NCBI RefSeq assembly: GCF_010365285.1
Contig: NZ_CP048286.1
Location: forward strand, 6,985,255-7,049,254
Source of the DNA: Paenibacillus rhizovicinus
Lineage (GTDB): Bacteria; Bacillota; Bacilli; Paenibacillales; Paenibacillaceae
Length of the DNA stretch: 64,000 nt
Reading direction: 5' to 3'
The notes under the pieces were generated by a model, which saw nothing but the letters and a program-made list of their open reading frames with translations, did not search any database and had not been told where the DNA came from. A program made the position numbers and the translations under genes. This document shows, in pieces, positions 17,703-26,984 of the stretch. How positions within the stretch are numbered: the stretch's first letter is position 1; each line of letters opens with the position of its first letter.

Positions 17703-19037
17703 ATGGATATTCGTAAGATTGGCGCTTACATTTCGACGTTGAGAAAAGAAATGAGCATGACGCAGGCGGAATTCGCCATGCAGGTAAACGTCAGTCATCA
17801 AGCCGTATCCAAGTGGGAACGCGGGGAGTCGCTGCCAGATATAGGCTTGCTGCCGACCATCGGCCGCCTGCTCGGCACGTCGATCGACGAGCTGCTCGCC
17901 GGCGAAAGCCGGATCGTGCCGGCGCAAGTGCAAGAAGCACCAGCCGCAGTAGGGGCTGTAATGGAGCCGGAAGCGGACGTCATGAGGGGAGCCGCTGCCG
18001 ATACGGCGATCGAAGCGGCGGCAAGCTTGGAAGAAACAGCTTCTTCGGCCGCAGGTACGGATGAGATGCCGACAGCAGAACAGGGACCCGTGGATGCAGA
18101 AACTGAGGAAGCCGCAGCAGATGATGAGAACAGTGACGTAGTACCGGATGTTTCGAGTGCCGACGAGGACGTTGCAGCAGGGGATGCCGAAGATGTTGGG
18201 GATACTGGGAAACTTGGAGATGCAGGGGAAGATAGGACCGTTGAGATTATAGAAGAGCACGACAAGTTAGGCGAGCACGGGAAGTTCGGCGAGCACGGGA
18301 AGTTCGGCGAGCACGGGAAGTTCGGCGAGCATGGAAAGTTCGGCGAGCACGGGAAGTTCGGCGAGCACGGGAAGTTCGGCAAGCACGGGAAGTTCGGCAA
18401 GCGCGAAAAATTCGGCGAGCACTGGGAGTTCAGCGAGACCAGTGACGGTCGGCAGCAGTCCGAGGAGGAAGCCGAAGAAGCGGACGGCGGGTATCCGAGC
18501 TTGCGCGCGATTCTGGACTTGGCGCCGTTCCTGGGCAGCGAAACGATTGACGAAATGATCGGCTACGTCGAAGACGGCCGTCTGAGCGGAGAAGTGTTGC
18601 AGAGCTTGGCGCCATTTATTAGCCGAGGCACGCTGGCACGCTTGGTGGGTAAGGCCGCGAACGGAACGTTCGATATGCGGCAGCTGGTCAGTCTCGCTCC
18701 GTTCCTGGACTCCGAGCATATCGACCAGTTCGTTCAACAAGCGGAGTCAGGAAAGGTCGAATGGCGATATGTCCAAGAACTGGCGCCGTTCATTAGCCGT
18801 GAAACGCTGGACCGTCTCGTCGACCGCGCCGTCGATGGCGAAGTGGATGTCGACCTGATCGTCGAACTGGCCCCATTTTTGTCCAAAGTGAGCGTGGAGA
18901 AACTGCTGGACCATGCGGCATCCGGCGATATTGGCGCAGAGATTCTATCCAAGCTGGCGCCTTTCATCCATAAGGGAGCGCTGGAGAAGCTGGTGCGGCG
19001 CGTGCTGAGCCGTACGGTGGCGAGCAAGGCTGAATAG
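17703..19037 (+). CDS. XRE-family regulator with GEHGKF tandem repeats and LAPF helical repeats
   Basis: A 444-residue mosaic protein. Residues 1-65 form a classical XRE/Cro helix-turn-helix (MTQAEFAMQVNVSHQAVSKW). Residues about 70-185 are an acidic, Ala/Glu-rich linker. Residues 190-243 are nine copies of a 6-residue unit (GEHGKF, degenerating at the end). From about 260 to the end come six helical repeats of about 30 residues, each containing LAPF followed by a helix such as SETIDEMI. The last part looks like an alpha-solenoid for protein interaction. The protein is predicted to bind DNA and act as a scaffold; targets unknown. ATG 17703 follows GGAGG at 17688-17692. Two palindromes upstream suggest autoregulation. 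Confidence 0.8.
   Translation: MDIRKIGAYISTLRKEMSMTQAEFAMQVNVSHQAVSKWERGESLPDIGLLPTIGRLLGTSIDELLAGESRIVPAQVQEAPAAVGAVMEPEADVMRGAAADTAIEAAASLEETASSAAGTDEMPTAEQGPVDAETEEAAADDENSDVVPDVSSADEDVAAGDAEDVGDTGKLGDAGEDRTVEIIEEHDKLGEHGKFGEHGKFGEHGKFGEHGKFGEHGKFGEHGKFGKHGKFGKREKFGEHWEFSETSDGRQQSEEEAEEADGGYPSLRAILDLAPFLGSETIDEMIGYVEDGRLSGEVLQSLAPFISRGTLARLVGKAANGTFDMRQLVSLAPFLDSEHIDQFVQQAESGKVEWRYVQELAPFISRETLDRLVDRAVDGEVDVDLIVELAPFLSKVSVEKLLDHAASGDIGAEILSKLAPFIHKGALEKLVRRVLSRTVASKAE
18270..18431 (+). repeat. 18-bp coding tandem repeat (nine units)
   Basis: Nine head-to-tail copies of an 18-base unit (GGCGAGCACGGGAAGTTC), the first six nearly identical in DNA as well as protein. Such identity points to recent slippage expansion and a site prone to copy-number change. 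Confidence 0.9.
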
Positions 19038-19071
19038 ACGGCTATCGTGAGACTACCATATATGAATGATG

Positions 19072-19107
19072 AAAGGCTGGGTCCTCGCATGGGGATCCGG
19101 CCTTTTT
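19072..19107 (+). terminator. Intrinsic terminator after the XRE gene
   Basis: A 12-bp stem with two G-U pairs (AAGGCTGGGTCC / GGATCCGGCCTT) is followed by a T run. Confidence 0.8.
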
Positions 19108-19273
19108 GGCTGTTTATCGGCCCTGTACGCGGAAATTAGATATAGAAAGACAATAAAGGTATAAATTTTGCGATAGATTTACGCCGAACGCATCCCGGAT
19201 AATGATGGTATTACCTTGTTGAAGCTAGGTTACCAGACGTTCAGACGTTTATCAGGAAAGGTGTCGATCCGAT

Positions 19274-20362
19274 ATGAGAAATGAAACGAGCGGTTCTCCG
19301 CTATATACCGTTCCGTCCGGCATTCAGACGCGCTGGGCTTCCCCGGAAAACCCCCAAGCCGCCAAAGGCGCAGGCGGACATGCGAACGCAGGCAGGAAAG
19401 GAGCTCCTTGCTTCCCGCTCGCTCCCGGCGAATGCAAAGTGCTGGCGGAACAAGCTTCCGGCAGCGGTACGATCAGACGGATCTGGTCGACCTTGAACGA
19501 CCGCAGTCCCGAGATGCTGCGCGGGCTTCGGCTCGACTTCTATTGGGACGGCTGCGGTTCGCCCGCTGTCAGCGTGCCTTTCGGCGACTTTTTCGGCGTG
19601 GGTAGAGGGCATACGGCCGCGTTCGAATGCGAATTTTTCAGCAGTCCGGAAGGACGTAGCTTCAATTGCTACATTCCAATGCCTTATCGGAGCGGCATGA
19701 AAGTGACCGTTACGAATACGGGCGAGAAGCAGCTGAACATGTTTTTCTATGATATCGACTACACCGTAGGCGATGCGCATGGCGAAGACGTTCTCTATTT
19801 CCATGCCCATTACGCGCATTTGCCGGCGACCTTACTTCGCCAAGATTATGAGATTTTGCCGAAAGTGTCCGGGATCGGCCGCTTCCTCGGAACGAATGTC
19901 GGCGTGAAAGCCGATCAGGAGCGCTATTTCAACGTGTGGTGGGGCGAAGGCGAATTCAAGCTGTTCGTCGATGGAGACAGTGATTATCCGACGCTCTGCG
20001 GCACCGGCACCGAAGACTATATCGGCACAGGCTGGGAACTGGGCACGTATAGCCATCGCTATCAGGGATGCACGGTCGCGGATCACGAGCGGATGGAATT
20101 CTGCTTCTATCGCTATCATGTGCCGGATCCGGTATATTTCCATCAAGACATTCGGGTAACGGCCCAGCAAATCGGAACGACAAGCCCCGAGCAGCGGGCG
20201 CAATTCCGCCAGGCGGGAACCGTGCTGCGATGCACGGGAGCGGAAGAGCGTTACTTCGATTACGTCGATGAAGCGAAACAACAGCTATGGGAAAATTTCG
20301 AACGCTCCGACGACTGGAGCAGCTGCGCGTACTTTTACTTGAACCGTCCGGAGCGCGGATAA
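19274..20362 (+). CDS. DUF2961 / GH172-type glycoside hydrolase
   Basis: A 362-residue soluble protein of the DUF2961 family, some members of which are now classed as GH172 (fructo- and arabinofuranosidase-type enzymes). Recognisable landmarks are SGSGTIRRIWST, VSVPFGDFFGVGRGH and CGTGTEDYIGTGWELG, the last carrying the acidic residues placed in the active site in characterised relatives. No signal peptide is visible, so it acts in the cytoplasm. It lies 74 bases upstream of a beta-mannosidase-like gene. Together they probably process an imported oligosaccharide. Confidence 0.82.
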   Translation: MRNETSGSPLYTVPSGIQTRWASPENPQAAKGAGGHANAGRKGAPCFPLAPGECKVLAEQASGSGTIRRIWSTLNDRSPEMLRGLRLDFYWDGCGSPAVSVPFGDFFGVGRGHTAAFECEFFSSPEGRSFNCYIPMPYRSGMKVTVTNTGEKQLNMFFYDIDYTVGDAHGEDVLYFHAHYAHLPATLLRQDYEILPKVSGIGRFLGTNVGVKADQERYFNVWWGEGEFKLFVDGDSDYPTLCGTGTEDYIGTGWELGTYSHRYQGCTVADHERMEFCFYRYHVPDPVYFHQDIRVTAQQIGTTSPEQRAQFRQAGTVLRCTGAEERYFDYVDEAKQQLWENFERSDDWSSCAYFYLNRPERG

Positions 20363-20436
20363 GCGAAGCGGAGCAATGAACAGGAAGGTTAGCATAGAGG
20401 AAATCGATAGTCATCAAAGACGAGGAGAGAGGCAAG

Positions 20437-22920
20437 ATGAACAAACTATCATTGGACGGCCGCTGGAACTACCGTCAAATCGGCGAAACGGCATGGCGCG
20501 AAGGAATCGTGCCCGGTTCCCTGCTCAGCGATTTGGCCGCGGCAGGAGAAGGCGTATTCGCCGATCCCTATTGGCGCGATAACGAGGACCGGATTCTGCC
20601 GATCTTCGACCATGATTACGAATACGCCCGTTCGTTCTCGCTATGCAGCGAGGATGCGGCGAAGCCGGACAAGATCCTGCGATTCGAGGGTCTCGATACG
20701 CTGGCCGAAGTCGAAGTCAACGGCGTACGCGTGCTGACGTCCGACAATATGTTCCGCACGTACGAAATCTCCGTGGACGACGTCTTGCGCGAGGGCGACA
20801 ATACGATCCGCGTGGTCTTCCGTTCGCCGGTTGCCTATATGACGGAAAAGCAGGCCGAGCAGCCATTGTTCGGCATTCCGATGGTCGTGCCCGGCTATAC
20901 GCATCTGCGCAAAGCCCACTACATGTCCGGCTGGGACTGGGGTCCGAAGCTGCCGGATTGCGGCATTTGGCGCAGCGTGACGCTGATCTGCGATGCGAAG
21001 GCGGCGCTGAGCGACGTCCGCATCCGTCAGATTCACCAGAACGGCGGCGTGCAGGTGGCGATCGAGCTGGAAACCGGGGAAGCGGGGGAATCGGCGGCGA
21101 ACTCCGGGCAAGCAGCGAAGGTCACGTTGACCGCTCCCGACGGCACCGCGTCCGTCCATCACGCAGCCGTTGCGAACGGAACTGCGGCGCTTACGATTGC
21201 GGTGGACAAGCCGAAGCTGTGGTGGCCCAACGGGTTCGGCGAGCAGCCGCTCTACCGGATCGCCGTCGTATTGAATGGCGGGGGAGAACAGGAGCTCGAC
21301 GAGCGCAGCTTCACGATCGGCCTTCGCGAGCTGACGGTCAATACGGAGGCGGACCAATGGGGGAACGCGTTCGCCTTCCGGGTGAACGGCGTCGATATCT
21401 TCTCGATGGGCGCGGACTATATCCCGGAAGATAATTTGGTCGGGCGGCTTTCCGCCGAGCGGACCGAGCGGCTGATCCGCGACTGCGTGCGGGCGAATTT
21501 CAATACCATTCGCGTCTGGGGCGGCGGCTTCTATCCCGATTCGTATTTCTACGAGCTGTGCGACCGATACGGCCTCGTCATTTGGCAGGACTGTATGTTC
21601 GCCTGCGGCGTCTATCCGCTGAACGAGGCGTTCATGGACAATTCCATGCGCGAAGTCGAAGACAACGTGAAGCGCATTCGCCATCACGCTTCGCTCGGCC
21701 TGCTGTGCGGCAATAACGAGATCGAGATGTTCTTCGAGGACGGACGGATCGCGAATACGGAGGAGAACCGGAACGCGTACACGCTGTTCTTCGAGCGGAT
21801 GCTGCCTGACGCGATCGGAAGGCTGGCTCCGGACACCTTCTACTGGCCGGGCTCTCCTTCGTCGGGCGGCGACTTCTACGAAACGAACGGCGAAAATCAC
21901 GGCGACGGCCATTATTGGGACGTCTGGCATGGCAATCAGCCATTTACGGCTTACCGGCAAACGTATTTCCGGTACATGTCGGAATTCGGTTTCGAATCCA
22001 TGCCGCATTACAAGACGATCGAAGCGTTCACCGAACCTGAAGACCGCAATCTGTTCTCTTATGTGATGGAATGCCATCAGAAGAATCCGGCCGGCAATCA
22101 GAAGATTCTCACCTACTTGTCCGAAACGTTCCGCTATCCGAAGGACCTCGATTCGCTTGCTTATGCTTCGCAGCTCATGCAAGGCGAAGCGATGCTTTAC
22201 GGGGTCGAGCATTGGCGGCGCAACCGCGGCCGCTGCATGGGTGCGCTCTACTGGCAGCTCAACGACTGCTGGCCGACGCTGTCCTGGGCGAGTTTGGACT
22301 ATTTCGGCCGGTGGAAGGCGCTGCATTACATGGCGAAACGCTTCTTCTCGCCGCTGCTGCTATCGGCATGCGAGGAAGGCACGCAAGCTTCGCTGCACGT
22401 GACGAACGAGCGGCTGGAGCCGGCTTCCGGCACGGTTCGGTGGGCATTGCGGACATTGAGCGGAGAGACGATCGAACAGGGCGAAACTTCGTTCGAAGCA
22501 GCGCCGCTCAGCACGCAAGCCGTTGCGGAGCTCGACTTCTCCGCGACCCTGGATACGATAGAACGCAAGCGTAACGCCTATCTGTCGTTCAAGCTCGTTG
22601 GCGCGGACGGCGAGACAAGCTCGCAGGGCTGCGTGTTCTTCGTGCCGGCGAAATATCTGAACCTCGTTCAACCCGAGCTGGGCATCCGACTCGAAGAGCA
22701 AGCGGATCGTTTCGTCGTGAAGCTGTCCGCCGCCGCGTTCGCTCATTCCGTCGAGCTCGGCTTCCGGACGCTGGACGGCGTATTCGAAGACAATTACTTC
22801 ATGCTGTCCGCAGGGGAAGAACGGCAGATCGTACTGGAGAAAGCCGACTTAAGCCGGCCTGTTCGTCTGGAGGAACTGCAGGACGAATTGACGGTGCGGA
22901 GCTTGATCGACACCTATTAA
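20437..22920 (+). CDS. GH2 family glycosidase, beta-mannosidase type
   Basis: Retaining glycosidase, 827 residues, lacking a signal peptide and so cytoplasmic. It has the three-part GH2 build: a sugar-binding jelly roll at the N-terminus, an immunoglobulin-like domain, and a TIM barrel. Beta-mannosidase hallmarks are MSGWDWGPKLPDCGIWR, IRVWGGGFYPD, the acid/base Glu in LLCGNNEIE and the nucleophile Glu in YMSEFGFESMP. ATG 20437 has GAGGAGAGAGG upstream. It is probably co-transcribed with the GH172-type gene, and a strong terminator follows. Confidence 0.92.
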   Translation: MNKLSLDGRWNYRQIGETAWREGIVPGSLLSDLAAAGEGVFADPYWRDNEDRILPIFDHDYEYARSFSLCSEDAAKPDKILRFEGLDTLAEVEVNGVRVLTSDNMFRTYEISVDDVLREGDNTIRVVFRSPVAYMTEKQAEQPLFGIPMVVPGYTHLRKAHYMSGWDWGPKLPDCGIWRSVTLICDAKAALSDVRIRQIHQNGGVQVAIELETGEAGESAANSGQAAKVTLTAPDGTASVHHAAVANGTAALTIAVDKPKLWWPNGFGEQPLYRIAVVLNGGGEQELDERSFTIGLRELTVNTEADQWGNAFAFRVNGVDIFSMGADYIPEDNLVGRLSAERTERLIRDCVRANFNTIRVWGGGFYPDSYFYELCDRYGLVIWQDCMFACGVYPLNEAFMDNSMREVEDNVKRIRHHASLGLLCGNNEIEMFFEDGRIANTEENRNAYTLFFERMLPDAIGRLAPDTFYWPGSPSSGGDFYETNGENHGDGHYWDVWHGNQPFTAYRQTYFRYMSEFGFESMPHYKTIEAFTEPEDRNLFSYVMECHQKNPAGNQKILTYLSETFRYPKDLDSLAYASQLMQGEAMLYGVEHWRRNRGRCMGALYWQLNDCWPTLSWASLDYFGRWKALHYMAKRFFSPLLLSACEEGTQASLHVTNERLEPASGTVRWALRTLSGETIEQGETSFEAAPLSTQAVAELDFSATLDTIERKRNAYLSFKLVGADGETSSQGCVFFVPAKYLNLVQPELGIRLEEQADRFVVKLSAAAFAHSVELGFRTLDGVFEDNYFMLSAGEERQIVLEKADLSRPVRLEELQDELTVRSLIDTY

Positions 22921-22998
22921 CAGGCGAATACGAGACTGCGATTGTTTTCAGTTCGGATGGAATGCGCTAGAAATCTCTAACGCTAGATAAGCATGGCG

Positions 22999-23026
22999 AA
23001 GAACCTCCTGTGAACAGGAGGTTCTT
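22999..23026 (+). terminator. Intrinsic terminator after the GH2 gene
   Basis: A 12- to 13-bp perfect stem (AAGAACCTCCTGT / ACAGGAGGTTCTT) followed by a short T-rich stretch. Confidence 0.85.
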
Positions 23027-23180
23027 TCGCATTTCGCATGGTCAGCATGCGCGCCGGGCAGCGGAAACGCCGCCTTCCGAACGAGCGAACGGAAGCCTGA
23101 CAAAGATACAATTGTTGGAATCAGGCATGGACACTTCGAATACGATTCTACGTAGACTTCATATTCAAAGGAGCGATACG

Positions 23181-24758
23181 ATGGAATCGTTCGATATGAT
23201 CATCATCGGCAGCGGGCATAATGCCTTGATTACGGGAGCCTACTTAACCCGCGCCGGCCGAAGCGTGCTCGTGCTCGAGAAGAACGATCGTCCGGGCGGC
23301 TTCGTCCGCACCGAAGAACTGACGCTGCCGGGCTTCAAACATGACGTATATGCAGCCGCTCATCCGCTCTTCACAACGGGTCCGGCTTACATGGAGCTCA
23401 AAGACGCATTAGAGGCACGCGGGCTCACCTATCTGAATACGGATCTGCCGACCGGCGTATCGATGGAGGACGGGGCGACGGCGGTAGTGCCGCGGTCGTT
23501 CGAGGATTTCGCCGCGGAGGCGGAACGGCTGGCTCCCGGAGACGGCACTGCCTTGGCAGCCTTGTTCGAGCAGCTGAATCCGCATGTCAACGACGTGTTC
23601 GGCTTGTTCAGCATGGATCTCTCCGGTCCGGAGGCGGCTCCGGTCCTGCAGCGCTTGCTGCACGACGGGAACGGCCCCGGTTATTCGTCCTTCGCAAGAT
23701 CGCTCTTCACGACGGCGCGCCATGCGGTAAACGAGTTCAAGTCGCCCGTCATGCGCAGCATGCTGGCCTCCTGGGTCACGCATCTTGGCCGCACGCCGGA
23801 CGAAGTCGGCAGCGGGATCTGGGTTCCGCTCACCGCGATGGCGCTCATGGCCGGCGGCATGCCGATCCCGTCGGGCGGCAGCGAACAATTGGCGCTGGCC
23901 CTGGCGCGGCTCGTGAAGGATCAAGGCGGCGAGATTCGCACGAATTCGCTGGTCGAGCGAATTATCGTGAAGAACGATCGCGCGGTCGGCGTTCGTACGG
24001 CAGACGGCGTCGTTTACGCGGCCAAGCAGGCGGTCGTGGCCTCGACCACGCCGGACCAGTTATATCTAACGCTGCTCGCGGACAGCGATGTTCCGCCGGC
24101 GCTGCGTACCCAAGCGAAGCAGTTCCGCTACGGCCGCGGATGCGTGCAGATTCATCTGGCGCTCGCCGAACCGCCGCGCTGGCCGGATGCGCGGTTTAAT
24201 CGCGTCGGTCAGCCGCATTTGACGGATGGACTTGACGGGTTTACGTTGGCGATTGCCCAGGGGACGGCCGATCTGCTTCCGGCCAAGCCGACGTTTACCG
24301 TCGACTGCCCGACGAACCTCGATGCCTCGCGCGCGCCGGCGGGCAAAGCGATCATGCGCATTCAAGTGCTTGAAGTGCCCGTTCGTCCGAGAGGGGACGC
24401 TGCCGGCCGGATCGATGTGGGCGACGGCACGTGGACGCCTGCGCTCACCGAACGGTTTACGGAACGCGTGCTGGAGGTAGCGGGCAAGCATATTCCGAAC
24501 ATCCCAAGCGCGGTCATCGGAAAATACGTCGTCACGCCGGACACGATCGCGCGCTTCAATCCGAACGCCGGTCCGGGAGATCCGTATGGCGGCGCTCATG
24601 ATCTGGCGCAAAGCTACTTGTTCCGCCCGCTTCCGGGGCAGCCAGGCCATCGTTCGGCCATTCCGAACGTGTATATGCTCGGCGCCGCAACCTGGCCGGG
24701 TCATGGAGTGAACGGCGGCTCCGGTTATATCGTTGCGCAGCAGCTGCTGTCGCAATAA
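23181..24758 (+). CDS. FAD-dependent oxidoreductase, phytoene-desaturase-like
   Basis: A 525-residue flavoprotein of the CrtI/retinol saturase-like group. The N-terminal dinucleotide-binding motif is IIIGSGHNALITGAYL and is followed by LVLEKNDRPGGFVRTEE. The C-terminal FAD-binding segment is MLGAATWPGHGVNGGSGY. The open frame extends upstream to 23010, but that part runs through the preceding terminator. AAAGGAG at 23167-23173 places the start at ATG 23181. No other carotenoid genes are nearby, so the substrate is unknown. It stands alone between two terminators. Confidence 0.85.
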   Translation: MESFDMIIIGSGHNALITGAYLTRAGRSVLVLEKNDRPGGFVRTEELTLPGFKHDVYAAAHPLFTTGPAYMELKDALEARGLTYLNTDLPTGVSMEDGATAVVPRSFEDFAAEAERLAPGDGTALAALFEQLNPHVNDVFGLFSMDLSGPEAAPVLQRLLHDGNGPGYSSFARSLFTTARHAVNEFKSPVMRSMLASWVTHLGRTPDEVGSGIWVPLTAMALMAGGMPIPSGGSEQLALALARLVKDQGGEIRTNSLVERIIVKNDRAVGVRTADGVVYAAKQAVVASTTPDQLYLTLLADSDVPPALRTQAKQFRYGRGCVQIHLALAEPPRWPDARFNRVGQPHLTDGLDGFTLAIAQGTADLLPAKPTFTVDCPTNLDASRAPAGKAIMRIQVLEVPVRPRGDAAGRIDVGDGTWTPALTERFTERVLEVAGKHIPNIPSAVIGKYVVTPDTIARFNPNAGPGDPYGGAHDLAQSYLFRPLPGQPGHRSAIPNVYMLGAATWPGHGVNGGSGYIVAQQLLSQ

Positions 24759-24793
24759 GCGGGGCGTTCTGTCCCTTCCATTGCCGCATAACC

Positions 24794-24843
24794 AAAGACC
24801 CGCAGCGGGACACTTGGCTTCAAGTGTCCTGCTGCGGGTCTTT
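24794..24843. terminator. Long terminator between convergent genes
   Basis: A stem of about 23 bp (AAAGACCCGCAGC... pairing with ...GCTGCGGGTCTTT, one mismatch) with a GCTT loop. It has A/T flanks on both sides and could serve the oxidoreductase and the convergent NlpC/P60 gene. Confidence 0.85.
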
Positions 24844-24925
24844 CGACCATCTGATGAGGATGTCCGGCTATTTTCGATTCGATTAAGTTCTGCTATACGG
24901 AATGCGATCTGTTCGTTGTTACGCG

Positions 24926-25627
24926 TTATACCCGGCGGGCTTTAATGTAATGGCTTGTCCAATACGAGCTGTTGAAGTCGGAGATGATGACCCCTTCGTT
25001 AGGCAAGTTGTGAATGAATTGGCCATTGCCCATATAAATGCCGACATGATTGATCTGGCCTGGCGTATTCACGCTGAAGAAGACCAAGTCGCCTGCTTGA
25101 AGCGAGCTCTTGGAGATTGCGGATCCCGAACTTCCTTGCGCTTTCGAGCCCCAAGGGATGGACTTGCCGTTAAGCTGGAATATGTATTGAGTGAAAGACG
25201 AGCAATCGAAGATGAGACGGCTTTGGTCGCGGGCGCCGAAGACGTATTTCACTCTGCCTTGGAATGATTTTGCGGTCGAGACGATCTTGCTTCCCGAGAC
25301 GCTGCCCGTGCTTGCCGGCGGTTTCGATGAAGACGTGCCGCCTGCATGAACCGTCACGTAGGAGCGGGAGACGTAACCCGTTCTGCCGTTGTAATCCACC
25401 AAAACCCAGTAATCGTTCGCGGCTTCGACGCCGAGCACCGTACCCGCTTTAATCGATCCGATAATCGGCGCGCTCGTGCTTTGTGCCGTACGGAAGTTTA
25501 CCCCTTTGTTCACGGTTGCCGTAGCAACGGGCGAAGCTTGGGCGGTAGCCGCGATTCCCGCGAACATCGATAGAGCCAAGCCAACGGAAAGCAGCGATTT
25601 GCTTAATTTGTTCTTGTTCATTTTCAT
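24926..25627 (-). CDS. Secreted NlpC/P60 endopeptidase with SH3 domain
   Basis: Cell-wall hydrolase cleaving peptidoglycan stem peptides outside the cell. The 233-residue precursor has a signal peptide (MKMNKNKLSKSLL, hydrophobic core, cleavage likely after AQA near 32). A bacterial SH3 domain follows (VNFRTAQSTSAPIIGSI to GYVSRSYV), then a Ser/Pro-rich linker and the NlpC/P60 domain. That domain holds catalytic Cys in IFDCSSFTQYIF and His in INHVGIYMG. The start at 25627 is favoured by AAGGAGG at 25640-25646. A frame opening at 25735 would bury the signal peptide. Confidence 0.92.
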   Translation of the reverse strand: MKMNKNKLSKSLLSVGLALSMFAGIAATAQASPVATATVNKGVNFRTAQSTSAPIIGSIKAGTVLGVEAANDYWVLVDYNGRTGYVSRSYVTVHAGGTSSSKPPASTGSVSGSKIVSTAKSFQGRVKYVFGARDQSRLIFDCSSFTQYIFQLNGKSIPWGSKAQGSSGSAISKSSLQAGDLVFFSVNTPGQINHVGIYMGNGQFIHNLPNEGVIISDFNSSYWTSHYIKARRV

Positions 25628-25747
25628 AGTCTTGTATTTCCTCCTTGTCCAGTATGAGAGTAGGTTGATTACCAAGGAGTCCGTCCGATGTGCGAAGCAG
25701 ATAGAAGCACAATAGTAAATCTGCCGGATAGACATATTGGATGCATA

Positions 25748-25777
25748 GGATTACTTTACCACAGATAAAACTGCCAA
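25748..25777 (-). promoter_or_regulatory. Putative promoter of the NlpC/P60 gene
   Basis: On the minus strand TTGGCA and TAATCC are separated by 18 bases, about 120 bases upstream of the start codon. The long leader was inspected for a c-di-AMP (ydaO) riboswitch, common before such genes, but none was recognised. Confidence 0.35.
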
Positions 25778-25895
25778 CATTTACCGACGGGCGTGGAAAG
25801 TTACGGCAGCACTGGGCAAATGCCCTTCTATTAGAACTTCATTAAAAAGATGAGAAAAACATTCCTTGACAGGGAATTCAAACACTTATTGACAC

Positions 25896-25909
25896 CTAAA
25901 GCGCTTTCA
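25896..25909. promoter_or_regulatory. cre-like CcpA site upstream of the sugar-acid operon
   Basis: CTAAAGCGCTTTCA matches the catabolite-responsive element TGAAAGCGCTTTCA in 12 of 14 positions. It lies immediately downstream of two TTGACA hexamers (25866 and 25889). Catabolite repression of the SDR/YjhG/PhyH operon would fit. The rest of the 25.6-26.1 kb gene-free stretch shows only a 33-codon frame (26017-26118) of doubtful value. Confidence 0.5.
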
Positions 25910-26114
25910 TGGAAGATGGGTTTTAGATACATGTTTTTCACCTGAGCGACGACATAAGCGGCATGAGGACCAACACCCCTATGCGAATGAACGACCTGGA
26001 CGAGGCATAGATATCGATGAGGAGCATGCCGCGGGCGCGCCGTCCGTTTGGACAAGCCGTGACCGCCATGCGGATCAATGAAATCGGATGGATTCGAAAA
26101 CAGGAGGGATTGCT

Positions 26115-26897
26115 TTGAGCGAAGCAGGATTGAAAGGGAAAAATGCGTTGGTGACGGGCTCCAGCAGAGGACTTGGGAAACAATATGCGCTCGACTTGGC
26201 ACGCGCCGGCGCTAACGTGATCATTCACGACATTCGGAACAGCTCGGCGGCAGAATTCAACGAGGCGGATTCCGGAGAGGCGGTCGCCGAACAAATGAGA
26301 GCGCTTGGCGTCAAATCGGCGTTCATCGCGGCGGATCTGGCTGATCCGGTTCAAGTGCAGCGGCTGATCGAAAGCGCAATCAACGAGCTGGGAAGTCTGG
26401 ACATTCTCGTGAATAATGCCGGCGGCGATATCGGCGCGAACACGCCCCGCCCGGATCCGAACGATGCGCTTGATATCTCCGTCGAAGATATTCGTTCCGT
26501 CGTCGAACGAAATCTCTTGTCGACGATGTATGCGTGCAAATTCGCCGGACTGCATATGAGAGAGCGCCGTTCCGGCAAAATCGTGAACGTGGGCTCGGTC
26601 GCGGGTCATGTGCCGGTGACGGGCGGTTTGATCTATGCGGCGGCCAAAACGGGCGTATCTTCGTATACCCGAAGTCTGGCCGAACAGCTGCGGCCGTTCG
26701 ACGTGAACGTGAACTGCATTTCCCCGGCTCCGACGTATACCGGGCGGTTTCTCGCGACGCGGACCGTCGGCAGCGAAGAAGGACGTTCCCGTCTGCAGCG
26801 CATCGCGCAGCCCGAAGATATGTCGGGCATCGTAATGTTCCTGTGCGGCCCCGCTTCGGATGCCTTGACCGGCGAAACGATCGTATGTTGGAAGTAA
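26115..26897 (+). CDS. Short-chain dehydrogenase/reductase
   Basis: A 260-residue NAD(P)-dependent oxidoreductase of the classical SDR type. It has the cofactor motif TGSSRGLG, the NNAGG strand-4 motif, and catalytic Tyr/Lys in IYAAAKTG, with Ser in the preceding NVGSVAGH. AGGAGGG at 26102-26108 places the start at TTG 26115, not at the ATG at 26088. It leads a three-gene operon with a sugar-acid dehydratase and a PhyH protein, so a sugar or sugar-acid substrate is likely. Such enzymes oxidise aldoses to lactones upstream of the dehydratase. Confidence 0.85.
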   Translation: MSEAGLKGKNALVTGSSRGLGKQYALDLARAGANVIIHDIRNSSAAEFNEADSGEAVAEQMRALGVKSAFIAADLADPVQVQRLIESAINELGSLDILVNNAGGDIGANTPRPDPNDALDISVEDIRSVVERNLLSTMYACKFAGLHMRERRSGKIVNVGSVAGHVPVTGGLIYAAAKTGVSSYTRSLAEQLRPFDVNVNCISPAPTYTGRFLATRTVGSEEGRSRLQRIAQPEDMSGIVMFLCGPASDALTGETIVCWK

Positions 26898-26984
26898 GCA
26901 CAATGAGAGATTCGGGCTCAGGGAAGCGAGTTACTAGATGCGATTTAAATTGCGAGATGCAAGCTGCGAGGGAGAGTCGAGACA

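Noticed and set aside
20641..22326. A 561-codon minus-strand frame opposite the GH2 gene
   Set aside because: Antisense shadow of a well-supported glycosidase with the same Arg-rich, low-complexity character; other long antisense frames at 1.9-2.9, 7.4-8.2 and 12.5-13.5 kb were rejected for the same reason.
25628..25860. c-di-AMP (ydaO-type) riboswitch upstream of the NlpC/P60 gene
   Set aside because: The leader is long enough and the gene type is right, but I could not match the conserved core by eye; a covariance search would be needed.
26017..26118. A 33-codon frame ending on the SDR start codon
   Set aside because: Translational coupling is possible, but the product matches nothing and no good ribosome binding site precedes it.
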